A stretch of DNA of 64,000 bases from REEB95 sp035934235 (GCA_035934235.1 DASYYB010000040.1:1-64000), one strand, 5' to 3'; shown: positions 50,955-59,554, counted from the first letter of the stretch. The notes: a model not told the origin generated them from the letters alone. Numbers and translations are program-made.

Positions 50955-52188
50955 GCTCACTCTCCTTGGCTAAATCCTGCAATTTCACCGCGATGTCCGC
51001 AAGCCGTGCCGGATCGACCGGGCGCCGGCGGGTAATCAGCTCGCGCGCCGCGCGCATGTCGCGGCCGTTGTTCATCGTGATGGCGGCGACAGGTATGCGG
51101 TCGCTCACGGCAAAGACGGTGAAGGTTTTGTCGTTCGGACTGCCGCGCCAGATCAATTCGCCCCAATGCTCGGGCGCACCGGCGATCTGAAGATTGACGT
51201 CGTACTGATCGCTCCAGAACCACGGCACCTCGGCATAGGGCTGATCGCCGCCGGCCATGATCTTGGCGACGGCGATCGCTTGGTTCTGCGCGTTTTGCCA
51301 AGCCTCGAGGCGGATCTTGCGTCCCAGCAGCGGATTGAAATGCCGCGTCACGTCGCCGGCGGCGAAGATATGCGGATCGCTCGTGCGGCCGAATTCGTCG
51401 GTGATGACGCCGTTCTCGACGATCAAGCCAGCGGCTTGCGCAAGTTCGACGTTGGGCTGGGCGCCGATGCCGGCGAGGACGATGTCGGCGGCAACGGTGT
51501 CGCCGTCGGCGGTGCGTAGCGCGAGCGCGCCGTCCGCTTCGACGATCGCCGCGATGCTGACGGCGGTGCGCAGCTCGACCCCGTTGCGCCGGTGCAGCTC
51601 GGCCATGAAGCGGCCGATCTCCGGCGGACACACGCGTTGCAGCGGTTCGCGCTGGACTTCGAGTACGGTCACCGTCGCACCGCGCTTGCGCGCCGCCGCG
51701 GCCGCTTCCAAGCCGATGAATCCGGCACCGATCACCGCGACACGCGCGCCCGGATTCAGGAGCTCGCGCAACGCCAACGAGTCCGCGATGTCGCGCAGAT
51801 ACAGCACGCGCGGATGGTCGGCGCCCGGCAGCGACAAGCGGCGGGCGCGCGCACCCGTCGTCAGCAGCAGCGTGTCGTACGGCACGCCGCCGCCGCTCGC
51901 CAACGTAATCCGCTGCGCGTTGCGGTCGATCGCGACAACGGTTTCGCTCGGACGGAAGTCGATCCGGTTTTTGGTGTAGAACGCGGCCGGCCGCAGATAG
52001 GTCTTCTCGACAGGAATGATACCGGCCAGCAATTCTTTCGATAGCGGCGGCCGCTCGTGTGGCGGGTGAGGCTCGCTGCCGATCAGGGTGATCGCGCCGG
52101 AAAAGCCGGCTTGACGCAGGGTCGCGGCGGCGACGCCGCCGGCGTGGCCGGCGCCGACGATGACGATATGCCGCGTCGTTTCGTTCAC
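50947..52188 (-). CDS. FAD-dependent ferredoxin reductase
   Basis: A 413-residue NAD(P)H oxidoreductase. It has two dinucleotide-binding motifs: Val-Gly-Ala-Gly-His-Ala-Gly-Gly near the N-terminus for FAD, and Val-Ile-Gly-Ala-Gly-Phe-Ile-Gly-Leu-Glu near residue 152 for NAD(P)H. The Ile-Phe-Ala-Ala-Gly-Asp-Val-Thr segment is the FAD closure motif. It matches the BphG/rubredoxin-type reductases. It starts at GTG and is translationally coupled to the downstream Rieske ferredoxin, so together they form an electron-transfer pair. Confidence 0.92.
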   Translation of the reverse strand: MNETTRHIVIVGAGHAGGVAAATLRQAGFSGAITLIGSEPHPPHERPPLSKELLAGIIPVEKTYLRPAAFYTKNRIDFRPSETVVAIDRNAQRITLASGGGVPYDTLLLTTGARARRLSLPGADHPRVLYLRDIADSLALRELLNPGARVAVIGAGFIGLEAAAAARKRGATVTVLEVQREPLQRVCPPEIGRFMAELHRRNGVELRTAVSIAAIVEADGALALRTADGDTVAADIVLAGIGAQPNVELAQAAGLIVENGVITDEFGRTSDPHIFAAGDVTRHFNPLLGRKIRLEAWQNAQNQAIAVAKIMAGGDQPYAEVPWFWSDQYDVNLQIAGAPEHWGELIWRGSPNDKTFTVFAVSDRIPVAAITMNNGRDMRAARELITRRRPVDPARLADIAVKLQDLAKESERG

Positions 52189-52224
52189 GCTGATCTCGCG
52201 TGCAGAGTTAAACCGGCTGGGAAT

Positions 52225-52482
52225 TTAGGACGATTTGTCGGGCGAGAACGCCTTGTACGCCATGGTGGTGAAAGTGTCCTTCACCCCCGGCAGGCGCTGT
52301 AGATGCTCGACCACGAAGTGGCCGATATCCATATCGTCGGGCAAATAGCATTTCATCAACAGGTCGTATTGCCCGGACACCGAGAACACTTCGGAGACTT
52401 CGGGAATCGTTTCGACCGCTTCCTCGGCGACATTGTAGGCCTTGCCGAGATCGCATTTCACGTTGACGAAGATCGTCTTCAT
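52225..52482 (-). CDS. Stand-alone Lrp/AsnC ligand-binding (RAM) domain protein
   Basis: An 85-residue protein equal to the RAM domain of Lrp/AsnC regulators without the HTH: Val-Lys-Cys-Asp-Leu-Gly, Val-Ser-Gly-Gln-Tyr-Asp-Leu-Leu and Leu-Pro-Gly-Val-Lys-Asp-Thr-Phe. Stand-alone RAM proteins bind amino acids or nucleotides and may modulate other regulators. A run of 13 G on the coding strand sits where its ribosome site should be. Confidence 0.9.
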   Translation of the reverse strand: MKTIFVNVKCDLGKAYNVAEEAVETIPEVSEVFSVSGQYDLLMKCYLPDDMDIGHFVVEHLQRLPGVKDTFTTMAYKAFSPDKSS

Positions 52483-52485
52483 CGG

Positions 52486-52498
52486 CCCCCCCCCCCCC
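52486..52498. repeat. Homopolymer tract of 13 C (G on coding strand)
   Basis: Thirteen consecutive C on the plus strand, so 13 G on the minus strand, ending three bases before the ATG of the RAM-domain gene. It replaces a normal Shine-Dalgarno and is the longest single-base run noticed in the window. Such runs are prone to slippage, and could alter translation of the RAM gene, but assembly or sequencing error is an alternative. Confidence 0.9.
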
Positions 52499-52509
52499 TC
52501 GCGCGGCGC

Positions 52510-53994
52510 TCAGCCGCGCGCGGCGCGGCGGGCGTGAAACGCTGGCCTGGGGTCGCCGAAGCCTACCACGCGCGGGCCATCGTCAGAATTATGGCGATCG
52601 CGGTTGGCGGTTGGTGTGACGGCCGCTCGCGGTGGCTCGACCGGCGGCGCAGTGCCCATGGTGATCGGCGCAAAGCGTGCCGGTTCCGGCTTGCGTGCAG
52701 CTTCGGGCTTGTGCGCGGGTTCGTGCGGCTTGGCGGCGTGCGGCGGCTCGTGGCGCGACCGATCCTGGCGCGGCCTTCCGTCATGCGACGCGGGACCGTG
52801 CCCCTTGCCGCGTCCGCGGCGCGAACGGCCGCCGCTGCGGCCGTCACTATCCTCGAACGACAGCGTCGCGGCGGCGATCCCGTCGACCGAAACCGGCGGG
52901 ATCGGCTTGCCGATAAGTTGCTCGATCGCCTGGACGAAGCGGCCGTCCTCGGGTGCGGCCAGCGTGAAGGCGCGACCTTCGCGGCCGGCGCGGCCGGTGC
53001 GGCCGATGCGGTGCACGTAATCCTCGGCGTGGATCGGCACGTCGAAATTGAACACGTGCGACATGCCCTGGATGTCGAGTCCGCGGGCGGCGACGTCGCT
53101 TGCCACCAGCAGCCGGACCTCGCCGTTGCGGAAGCGCTCGAGCGTTTCGGTGCGCTTGGACTGCGGCATGTCGCCGTGCAGCGCCGCGACATCCAGGCCG
53201 TGCTTCTTCAGCGAGCGATAGAGGATGTCGACGTCGCGCTTGCGGTTGCAAAAGATGATCGCGTTCTTGACGTCCTCGCTGTGGATCAGGCGGCGGAGGG
53301 CCTCGCGCTTCTCGTCGGGCTCCATCACGGCCAAGCCCTGGACGACGGTCGCTGCCGGCGATGCCGGTGGCGCGACTGCGATCTCTTTCGGATTCATCAG
53401 GAAGGCGTCGGCCAGGCGGCGAATTTCCGGCGGCATAGTGGCCGAGAAAAACAGCGTCTGGCGGATCTTGGGCAGCAGGCTGACGATGCGTTCGACATCG
53501 GGAATGAATCCCATGTCGAGCATGCGGTCGGCTTCGTCGATCACCAGGATCTTGACGTCGGAAAGCAGGATCTTACCGCGCTCGAACAGGTCGATCAGGC
53601 GGCCGGGCGTCGCGATCAACACGTCGACGCCGCGATCGAGCTTGCGTTCCTGATCGGTGAAACTCTCGCCGCCGATCAGCAGCGCTTGGTTGAGCTTGTG
53701 ATGTTTGCCGTAGACATCGAAGGCTTCGGAAACCTGCGCGGCGAGTTCGCGCGTCGGCTCGATCACCAGGGTGCGCGGCATGCGTGCACGCGCCCGGCCC
53801 GAGGCGAGGACGTCAATCATGGGAAGAGTGAAAGAGGCAGTCTTGCCGGTTCCGGTCTGGGCGCAACCGAGCACGTCACGGCCCATCAAAACGTAGGGAA
53901 TGGCCTGTTCTTGGATGGGGGTCGGCTGCTTGTAGCCGGCATCTTCGACCGCCCGCAGGACCTCCGGAGAGAGGCCGAGGTCGGAAAAATTCAT
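52510..53994 (-). CDS. DEAD-box RNA helicase (RhlE-like)
   Basis: A 494-residue ATP-dependent RNA helicase. The Walker A motif Ala-Gln-Thr-Gly-Thr-Gly-Lys-Thr is at 45-52, Pro-Thr-Arg-Glu-Leu-Ala follows, Asp-Glu-Ala-Asp is at 153-156, Ser-Ala-Thr follows, and His-Arg-Ile-Gly-Arg-Thr-Gly-Arg lies in the second RecA domain. From about residue 380 a basic, Pro/His/Arg-rich tail of about 115 residues extends the protein, as in RhlE-type helicases. It likely remodels rRNA or mRNA structure. The long unstructured tail may bind RNA. Confidence 0.93.
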   Translation of the reverse strand: MNFSDLGLSPEVLRAVEDAGYKQPTPIQEQAIPYVLMGRDVLGCAQTGTGKTASFTLPMIDVLASGRARARMPRTLVIEPTRELAAQVSEAFDVYGKHHKLNQALLIGGESFTDQERKLDRGVDVLIATPGRLIDLFERGKILLSDVKILVIDEADRMLDMGFIPDVERIVSLLPKIRQTLFFSATMPPEIRRLADAFLMNPKEIAVAPPASPAATVVQGLAVMEPDEKREALRRLIHSEDVKNAIIFCNRKRDVDILYRSLKKHGLDVAALHGDMPQSKRTETLERFRNGEVRLLVASDVAARGLDIQGMSHVFNFDVPIHAEDYVHRIGRTGRAGREGRAFTLAAPEDGRFVQAIEQLIGKPIPPVSVDGIAAATLSFEDSDGRSGGRSRRGRGKGHGPASHDGRPRQDRSRHEPPHAAKPHEPAHKPEAARKPEPARFAPITMGTAPPVEPPRAAVTPTANRDRHNSDDGPRVVGFGDPRPAFHARRAARG

Positions 53995-54138
53995 CGAACG
54001 GTAAACGTCTTTCTGCGGTTTTCGCTGTTAATGGTGCCCTTTAATTGGGGTTGTACCCCCGAAAGTCAAATAATTTCTTAGCGATGGCAAGAATTCGGCA
54101 GCATAGCGCGGCTTCCGGGTTTCGCCTAATTTCGCGCC

Positions 54139-54840
54139 ATGGCGCGGAAAACGCCGCTCGTCTTGCTGCCCGGCCTGTTGTGCGATGCGGCGTTGTGGCA
54201 CGGCCAGGTCGCCGGTCTGGCGGACGTCGCCGATTCCTGGGTCGCCGATTTGACGCGCGATGACAGTTTGGTGGCAATGGCGCGCCGGGTGCTGCAAGCG
54301 GCGCCGCCGAAATTCGCGCTCGCTGGTCTGTCGATGGGCGGTTATTGCGCCTTCGAGGTGATGCGCCAGGCGCCCGAGCGTGTCCTGCGTCTCACCTTGC
54401 TCGACACTGGCGCGCGCGCCGACACGCCAGAGCAAATATCACGCCGCCGCGGTCTCATTGAGTTGGCCGAGAAGGGCGAGTTCAAGGGCGTGACGCCACG
54501 GCTGCTGCCGCTGTTCGTCCATCCCGACCGGCTCAATGATAAGGCGCTGACCAGCGCAGTGACTTCGATGGCCGAGCGCGTCGGCCGGGACGCGTTCCTG
54601 CGCCAGCAGAAAGCGATCATCGACCGCGTCAACAGCCGCGCGTCGCTGGCAACGATAAGGTGCCCGACACTGGTGCTATGCGGCCGCGAGGATATCCTCA
54701 CGCCGCCGGCGCTGGCCGCGGAAATCGCCGCCGGCATTCCGGGCGCGCGGCTCGATCTGATCGATCATTGCGGCCATCTCTCGACATTGGAGCGACCCGA
54801 GGCGGTCACCGCCGAGCTGCGCCAGTGGCTGACCGATTGA
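54139..54840 (+). CDS. Alpha/beta-fold hydrolase
   Basis: A 233-residue hydrolase. The nucleophile elbow is Gly-Leu-Ser-Met-Gly-Gly (Ser about residue 63), the acid is probably the Asp of Gly-Arg-Glu-Asp-Ile near 180, and His is in Asp-His-Cys-Gly-His near 213. Only this fold is clear; the substrate is unknown. Its last 35 bases overlap, convergently, the end of a LysR gene on the other strand. Confidence 0.85.
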   Translation: MARKTPLVLLPGLLCDAALWHGQVAGLADVADSWVADLTRDDSLVAMARRVLQAAPPKFALAGLSMGGYCAFEVMRQAPERVLRLTLLDTGARADTPEQISRRRGLIELAEKGEFKGVTPRLLPLFVHPDRLNDKALTSAVTSMAERVGRDAFLRQQKAIIDRVNSRASLATIRCPTLVLCGREDILTPPALAAEIAAGIPGARLDLIDHCGHLSTLERPEAVTAELRQWLTD

Positions 54841-55795
54841 CGCCGCCCGACCTGTCCTCATCCGAGGGCAGCTGCTGCGCGTTTTTCTCGCTGCTTTTGA
54901 GGTTCTCGCGCAGGAAGTTGACCAGCGCCTGCAATGGTGCCGGCACGTGTCGCCGGCTCGAGTAGTAAAGGAAGAGCCCGCCGAGGTCCCGCGGCTCCCA
55001 AGCTTCGAGCACTTGGACGAGCGTTCCGGCAGCAATCGGTTCCTTGATATATTCCACGGGGATGTAGAGCAAGCCGACACCGTCGAGCGCTGCGCGCATG
55101 GCAATGCCCGGGTCGTTCACGCTCAATGAGCCTTCGGGAGCGATTTCGAAGTTCTTGCCGTCTTCTTCGAAGCGCCACGGGATGAAGCCGCCGTTGGGCA
55201 ACCGGTATAGGATCGCCTTGTGCACCGAAAGATCGTGCGGCGTCCGCAGCGGCGGATGATGCTGAAGATAGGATGGCGCTGCGACCACGATGCGCCGGAT
55301 TGACTCGGAGATCCGCACCGCGATCATGTCGCGGTCGATGATCTCACCCGTACTGATGCCGGCGTCGAAATGCTCGGCGACGATATCGACTTTAGTTTCT
55401 GGAGCGTCGACCGAGATGTCGAGCCGGATGTCGGGATAGGCGGTGAGGAAGCGTTGCAGGACTGGGCCCAGCACGAAGGTCGCCGGATGGGGCGACATCG
55501 TCAGGCGGATGAGGCCGGTCGGCTTGTCGCGATAGGCACGAACGGCTTCGACCGCAGCATCGAATTCTGCGAGCAGCGGCCGTAACTTTGCAACCAAATG
55601 TTCGCCGGCCGCGGTCGGCGCGACGCTGCGGGTCGTGCGGTTGAACAAGCGCACGCCGAGCCAGTCCTCCAGCTCCTTGATGGTTTGGCTGAGCGTTGAC
55701 GCTCCAACGCCCAGATGCTTTGCCGCCTTCGTGAAGCTCCCGTGATCCGCAACGGCCATGAAAGCGCTGAGTTCTTCAAAATGACTTTCACGCAC
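54806..55795 (-). CDS. LysR-family regulator next to an EmrAB-like pump
   Basis: A 329-residue LysR regulator. Residues about 1-60 are the winged HTH (Phe-Thr-Lys-Ala-Ala-Lys-His-Leu-Gly-Val-Gly-Ala-Ser-Thr-Leu-Ser-Gln), and the rest is a periplasmic-binding-protein-like ligand domain with Gly-Leu-Ile-Arg-Leu. A GTG with GGAG upstream was chosen; the long N-terminal extension in frame is Arg/Cys-rich nonsense. It is the last gene of the emrA-emrB-lysR block and may control it. A close relative lies near azoR at the right end of the window. Confidence 0.9.
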   Translation of the reverse strand: MRESHFEELSAFMAVADHGSFTKAAKHLGVGASTLSQTIKELEDWLGVRLFNRTTRSVAPTAAGEHLVAKLRPLLAEFDAAVEAVRAYRDKPTGLIRLTMSPHPATFVLGPVLQRFLTAYPDIRLDISVDAPETKVDIVAEHFDAGISTGEIIDRDMIAVRISESIRRIVVAAPSYLQHHPPLRTPHDLSVHKAILYRLPNGGFIPWRFEEDGKNFEIAPEGSLSVNDPGIAMRAALDGVGLLYIPVEYIKEPIAAGTLVQVLEAWEPRDLGGLFLYYSSRRHVPAPLQALVNFLRENLKSSEKNAQQLPSDEDRSGGVNRSATGAARR

Positions 55796-55862
55796 AACTG
55801 GCTCCAGGATCGACCGACCGCCGGGTTGATTGAGCGCTCGATACGCCGGCGTAGCAATCACG

Positions 55863-57434
55863 TCAATGGGCGCCGCCACCTGCGGTGGTGCCCTTCTGCA
55901 ACAGCACGATCGGAAGAATCGCGGCAAGCAGCACGACGCCGAGCATGGCGAAGCAGTCGGCGTAGCCCATGATGGTCGCTTGCGCGCGAACCACATGGCC
56001 GACGGCGATCACCGCCCGATGCAGCGCATCGGCCGGATCCGGCACACCGCGCAACATGAAGTACCGCTGCAACTCCGCGAGCCGGTCGCGCACGGCTGGC
56101 TGCAGCAGCGAAACGTGCCTATCGATAATGTAGGAATGAAACTGTTCGCGTTTGGTGATGAAGGTCTCGACGGCGGCGGTGCCGATGGCGCCGCCGAGAT
56201 TCCGCGTCATGTTGAAGATACCCGAAGCGGCGCCGGCTTCGGCGCGCGCGATTCCGACCATCGCGACCGCCGACAGCGGCGTGAAGAAGATCGCCTGGCC
56301 GATCGCTCGCGTGACGTCGGCCCAGAACAGCTGCGGCGCAGCATAGTCGATGTCGAGATGGAGATTCATGAAGCAGCTTGCGGCAAAGATGAGAAGCCCT
56401 CCGGCCACGAGCACCCGCGCATCGATCCGCTTCATCAGGAAGGGGACGAAAGGTATGACCAAAAGTTGCGGCAAGCCTGTCCACGCCACGACTTCGCCCG
56501 CTTGTTCGGCATTGAAACCCTGCGTCACGGCGAGGTACTGCGGCAAGAGATAAGCCGACGCATAGAGGACAAAGCCGACGAGGAAATTGGCGAGCGTGCC
56601 AAAGCCGAAATTGCGTCGACAGAGCAGTCGAAAATTGACCACCGGTTCGGGCGTGTGGAATTCGAGCACGATGAAGGCGCCGAGCGCGATCGCGGCGACG
56701 AGGCTCAGCTTGACGATGTAAGGCGAGCCGAACCAATCGTAGACGTTGCCGTCATCGAGCACGGTCTGCAGCGCGGCGAGGCCGATGGCCATCAACGCGA
56801 TGCCGCGCCAATCGCCGCGCCGCAGCAGCGAAAGTTGCATTGGGGTGTTGGGCAGGCCGTACCACAGGGCGCCGAGCATGACCGCACCTGGCGCCAAGTT
56901 AACGTAGAATACCCACGGCCAACCATAATTGTCGTTGAGATAGCCGCCGATCGTCGGCCCAACCGCTGGCGCGAAGACCGCGGTGATTGAAAATCCCGCC
57001 AGAGCCGCCGCGTGCTTCGAGGGCGGCAGCATCGAGAAGATGATCGAGAAGGCGAGCGGGATGAGGACGCCACCCGTGAATCCTTGCAATGCCCGGAACG
57101 CGACCATCGTGCTGAGGTTGTGCGCTTGTCCGCACAAGACTGAGAACACCAGGAAGAGGGCCGTATTGGCCAGCAGATAGCGCCGCAGCGAGAAAGCACG
57201 GGACAGGAAATCGGCGAGCGGCACGACGATGATCTCGCCGATCAGGTAGGCGGTCGATATCCACGTGCCGTAGACGCCGCCGGTGCTGATTCCGCCTTCG
57301 ATGTACGGCAGGGCAGTGTTGGTGATCCCGATGTTGAGGACGGCCATGAAAGCGCCAAGTAACGCGCCGCCGACCGCGATCCAGGTCCTCAGCGGAACCG
57401 GCCTATCTGCCAAACGATCGTCGCTCCCGGTCAT
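55863..57434 (-). CDS. emrB: EmrB-type multidrug exporter (MFS, DHA2)
   Basis: A 523-residue major facilitator of the 14-helix DHA2 family. The N-terminal region has Leu-Asn-Ile-Gly-Ile-Thr-Asn-Thr-Ala-Leu-Pro and later Gly-Pro-Thr-Ile-Gly-Gly-Tyr-Leu, the usual motifs, and the loop Arg-Leu-Ala-Glu-Leu-Gln near the end is typical of EmrB. It pairs with the EmrA-like adaptor four bases upstream. The first 74 in-frame residues upstream are Arg-rich and are not part of the protein. Confidence 0.92.
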   Translation of the reverse strand: MTGSDDRLADRPVPLRTWIAVGGALLGAFMAVLNIGITNTALPYIEGGISTGGVYGTWISTAYLIGEIIVVPLADFLSRAFSLRRYLLANTALFLVFSVLCGQAHNLSTMVAFRALQGFTGGVLIPLAFSIIFSMLPPSKHAAALAGFSITAVFAPAVGPTIGGYLNDNYGWPWVFYVNLAPGAVMLGALWYGLPNTPMQLSLLRRGDWRGIALMAIGLAALQTVLDDGNVYDWFGSPYIVKLSLVAAIALGAFIVLEFHTPEPVVNFRLLCRRNFGFGTLANFLVGFVLYASAYLLPQYLAVTQGFNAEQAGEVVAWTGLPQLLVIPFVPFLMKRIDARVLVAGGLLIFAASCFMNLHLDIDYAAPQLFWADVTRAIGQAIFFTPLSAVAMVGIARAEAGAASGIFNMTRNLGGAIGTAAVETFITKREQFHSYIIDRHVSLLQPAVRDRLAELQRYFMLRGVPDPADALHRAVIAVGHVVRAQATIMGYADCFAMLGVVLLAAILPIVLLQKGTTAGGGAH

Positions 57435-57438
57435 GATG

Positions 57439-58563
57439 TCATCGCGACTGTGACGGCGAGTCCGACGGCTTCGTATTGACGGTCGGCTCGACTGACATGC
57501 CCGGACGCAACAGGCCGGCAAGCGGATCGCCCTTGTTGACGACGATCTTGACCGGAATGCGTTGGACGATCTTGGTGAAGTTCCCCGTCGCGTTGTCCGG
57601 CGGCAGAAGCGCGAATTGCTCGCCGCTCGCCGGCGCAAGGCCCTCGACGCGGCCATGCACCACGACGCCGGGGAAGGTGTCGACGGCGATCGTGACCGGC
57701 TGGCCAGGCCGAACGTCCGTCAACTCCGTCTCCTTGTAGTTCGCGGTGACGTAGACATCGTGCAACGGCACAACCGCCATGAGTTGCGTTCCAGGCTGCA
57801 CGTATTGACCGGGCGTCACCGTGCGCACGCCGACAGTGCCGTCCACCGGCGCCCGGATCACGGTGTAACCGAGATTGAGGGTCGCCTGAGTCTCGATCGC
57901 TTGCTTCTGCGCAAGCGTCGCCGCCGCCTGGGCGAGCTGGGCGGCGAGAACCTGAATCTGGCTTTGTGCGACCGCAACGGCCGTCGTGTCGCGTTGCAAG
58001 ACTGCCTGCTTTTCCTGGAAATCGGCGGTGGATTGCTGCGCCTGCTGCACGCTGTTAACGCCGATCCGCGCCAGCGAGGTGTAGCGCCGATAATTCTGCG
58101 TTGAGTAGACGAGCGCCGCCTGGTCGGCGGCGACCTGCTGCTGGTTCTGTTGGACAACAAGCTTCTGTTGCGCGATCCGCTGATTCAGCGCGTCGATATT
58201 GGCCTGCGCCGCCGCAACATCGGCATGCGCCTGATCCAACGCAGCCCGATAATCGGCCGGATCGATGCGCACGAGGACTTGGCCGGCGCTGACCGCTTGG
58301 TTGTCGCCGACCGGAACGTCGACCACGTAGCCCGAGATCTTGGGCGCGATCAGCGTCGAGTGCGCATCGACATAGGCATCGTCGGTCGATATCAAGAACC
58401 GGCCTTCCGTCCACCAGTAGTCGCCGTAGGCCCCTGCGACGATGAGGAGCAGCAGTCCGGCGGACGCGATCAACATTTGTCGGAGTGACCAGCGTGCGCG
58501 GCGCGTTCGCGGCGAAACGACGTCTACGCGCTCAGCGGCGCCGACCCATCTCGTGTCGTCCAT
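57439..58563 (-). CDS. emrA: EmrA-type membrane fusion protein
   Basis: A 374-residue adaptor: an N-terminal membrane helix (about 28-50), a barrel-sandwich domain with Ala-Pro-Lys-Ile-Ser-Gly-Tyr-Val, a long helical hairpin (about 115-235) and a beta-barrel domain with Pro-Gly-Gln-Tyr-Val-Gln-Pro-Gly. It links the EmrB exporter to an outer-membrane channel. The ATG follows AAGGAA. A LysR gene behind emrB is the likely regulator. A nearly palindromic 14-base sequence (CAAGGTATACTTTG) lies 68 bases upstream. Confidence 0.92.
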   Translation of the reverse strand: MDDTRWVGAAERVDVVSPRTRRARWSLRQMLIASAGLLLLIVAGAYGDYWWTEGRFLISTDDAYVDAHSTLIAPKISGYVVDVPVGDNQAVSAGQVLVRIDPADYRAALDQAHADVAAAQANIDALNQRIAQQKLVVQQNQQQVAADQAALVYSTQNYRRYTSLARIGVNSVQQAQQSTADFQEKQAVLQRDTTAVAVAQSQIQVLAAQLAQAAATLAQKQAIETQATLNLGYTVIRAPVDGTVGVRTVTPGQYVQPGTQLMAVVPLHDVYVTANYKETELTDVRPGQPVTIAVDTFPGVVVHGRVEGLAPASGEQFALLPPDNATGNFTKIVQRIPVKIVVNKGDPLAGLLRPGMSVEPTVNTKPSDSPSQSR

Positions 58564-58630
58564 ATCCCGTTCCTTCGATCTCTTCCGAAGCCCCCCAAAC
58601 CGAGCGATTTGGGCGTCCGGCGATACACGA

Positions 58631-58644
58631 CAAGGTATACTTTG
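58631..58644. promoter_or_regulatory. Imperfect palindrome upstream of emrA
   Basis: CAAGGTATACTTTG is a 14-base near-palindrome centred on GTATAC with one mismatched pair, located 68 bases before the emrA start. It could be an operator for the pump operon, perhaps for its LysR-type gene, or overlap the -10 region. The spacing to any -35 was not convincing. Confidence 0.3.
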
Positions 58645-58765
58645 AGCGCACGCAGATTTAGCCGGTGCAGGCCGCATGGCTTGTTCCGCGCTGCCGAATA
58701 ATGCGGTGCGCGGTAGAGGCGTGCTGGTTCGACTGCTGCCGGAATGAGACGCCCGCAAAAATACA

Positions 58766-58790
58766 CTCCGGCGCTGGGGGAGCGCCGGGG
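58766..58790 (-). terminator. Hairpin terminator for a small gene on the minus strand
   Basis: CCGGCGCT and AGCGCCGG form an eight-base stem, extended by a wobble and one more pair, around a GGGGG loop on the plus strand. Read on the minus strand a run of five T begins seven bases after the hairpin, fitting termination of the small gene at 58858-59079. A hairpin of the same design, with a G-rich loop, lies at 59523-59554. Confidence 0.5.
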
Positions 58791-58857
58791 TGACCGGGGT
58801 GAGTGGCTCGCCTTTCAGCGACGCGGAATTAGGAAAGGTGAGATGAGGTAGGCATCA

Positions 58858-59079
58858 TCAGGGCGTCGGTCGAGCAACCGCCACCTGCTTCAACAATCGG
58901 CGTATAACCGTCTCATCGAGCGCGTCGCCGTGCATGAGCTGTTGCACGATTGGGTCGGCAAACATCTGATCGAGCGTCGGCTCGAACGTTGACCAGATTC
59001 CTTCCCTGCCAGATCGCCGACGACCGGCGTTCGAGGCGGGTGCCCTTTCGGCGGCATGGCTGTGTAGCTGGTGCTGCAT
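58858..59079 (-). CDS. Small hypothetical protein
   Basis: A 73-residue protein with AGGAGA upstream of the ATG, so translation is likely. The N-terminal half is basic and His/Ala-rich; the C-terminal half has an acidic helix (Asp-Gln-Met-Phe-Ala-Asp-Pro-Ile-Val-Gln-Gln-Leu-Met). No domain or signal peptide is seen. It belongs to a row of four tiny minus-strand genes with very good ribosome sites leading up to the rpoH-like gene. Confidence 0.55.
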   Translation of the reverse strand: MQHQLHSHAAERAPASNAGRRRSGREGIWSTFEPTLDQMFADPIVQQLMHGDALDETVIRRLLKQVAVARPTP

Positions 59080-59133
59080 TTTTATTCTCCTATCACCGAA
59101 TGTCCCGCGTCGAGCGCGGCGTCGCCGTCCGCA

Positions 59134-59322
59134 CTAATTACCCTGCGTGGGCGCCAAAGTGTCGTAGGGGCCGGCGCCATTGGAGTAACCGGTGCTCGCA
59201 TCCGAACTTGAGTTCTGATGCATTGCTTGTTGCTCCGGCGGATCGGCCAGGGCGGCCTGGGTCAGCGGCGCGGTCAGCAGAGTGGCCAGTACCAAGGCGC
59301 CCAAAATCGATTGGCTGCGCAT
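59134..59322 (-). CDS. Tiny secreted peptide A
   Basis: A 62-residue product with AAGGAGAA upstream. Residues 1-26 form a signal peptide ending Ala-Ala-Leu-Ala. The mature 36-residue peptide is rich in Gln, Asn, Ser and Gly and contains Asn-Gly-Ala-Gly-Pro-Tyr. It clearly resembles the tiny secreted gene about 0.9 kb away (Asn-Asn-Ser-Gly-Pro-Tyr and Gly-Asn end), and their upstream regions are also alike, so the two are duplicates. The role is unknown. Confidence 0.65.
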   Translation of the reverse strand: MRSQSILGALVLATLLTAPLTQAALADPPEQQAMHQNSSSDASTGYSNGAGPYDTLAPTQGN

Positions 59323-59425
59323 GTGAGTTCTCCTTCGAGTCATTGAGATGGCCAGGATTGACAACCTCGTGACCCTCACATGTGCATCGGTGTGGCCAAC
59401 CTTAATCGTGCGTTACCGGATGCCC
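59323..59425 (-). repeat. Duplicated 5' region, copy A
   Basis: The 103 bases upstream of tiny secreted gene A can be aligned along their length with the 102 bases upstream of gene B (60238-60339), sharing about two thirds of bases by eye, including TTCTCCTTCGA (the ribosome site on the plus strand), GGCC-GGATTG and GAATGCCC-like ends. The rest of the 355-base gap up to the next gene holds only the hairpin at 59523. Confidence 0.65.
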
Positions 59426-59522
59426 CCTGCGGTTTCACGACATAATTGTTGAACGAGTCCAATTTTCGGAGCGACGGACGGCGAGGCGGTCAATCGCGCA
59501 AAGCGAGCAGAGCAGAAAGGAA

Positions 59523-59554
59523 CCCCGGCGCCGTGGGGGGAGACGGCGCCGGGG
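59523..59554 (-). terminator. Strong GC hairpin, probable minus-strand terminator
   Basis: CCCCGGCGCCGT and ACGGCGCCGGGG form a perfect 12-base stem around the loop GGGGGGAG. On the minus strand it is followed by TTCCTTTCTG, a modest pyrimidine tract. It lies downstream of the 59678-59953 gene and is the same type of hairpin as the one after the 58858 gene. Confidence 0.55.
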
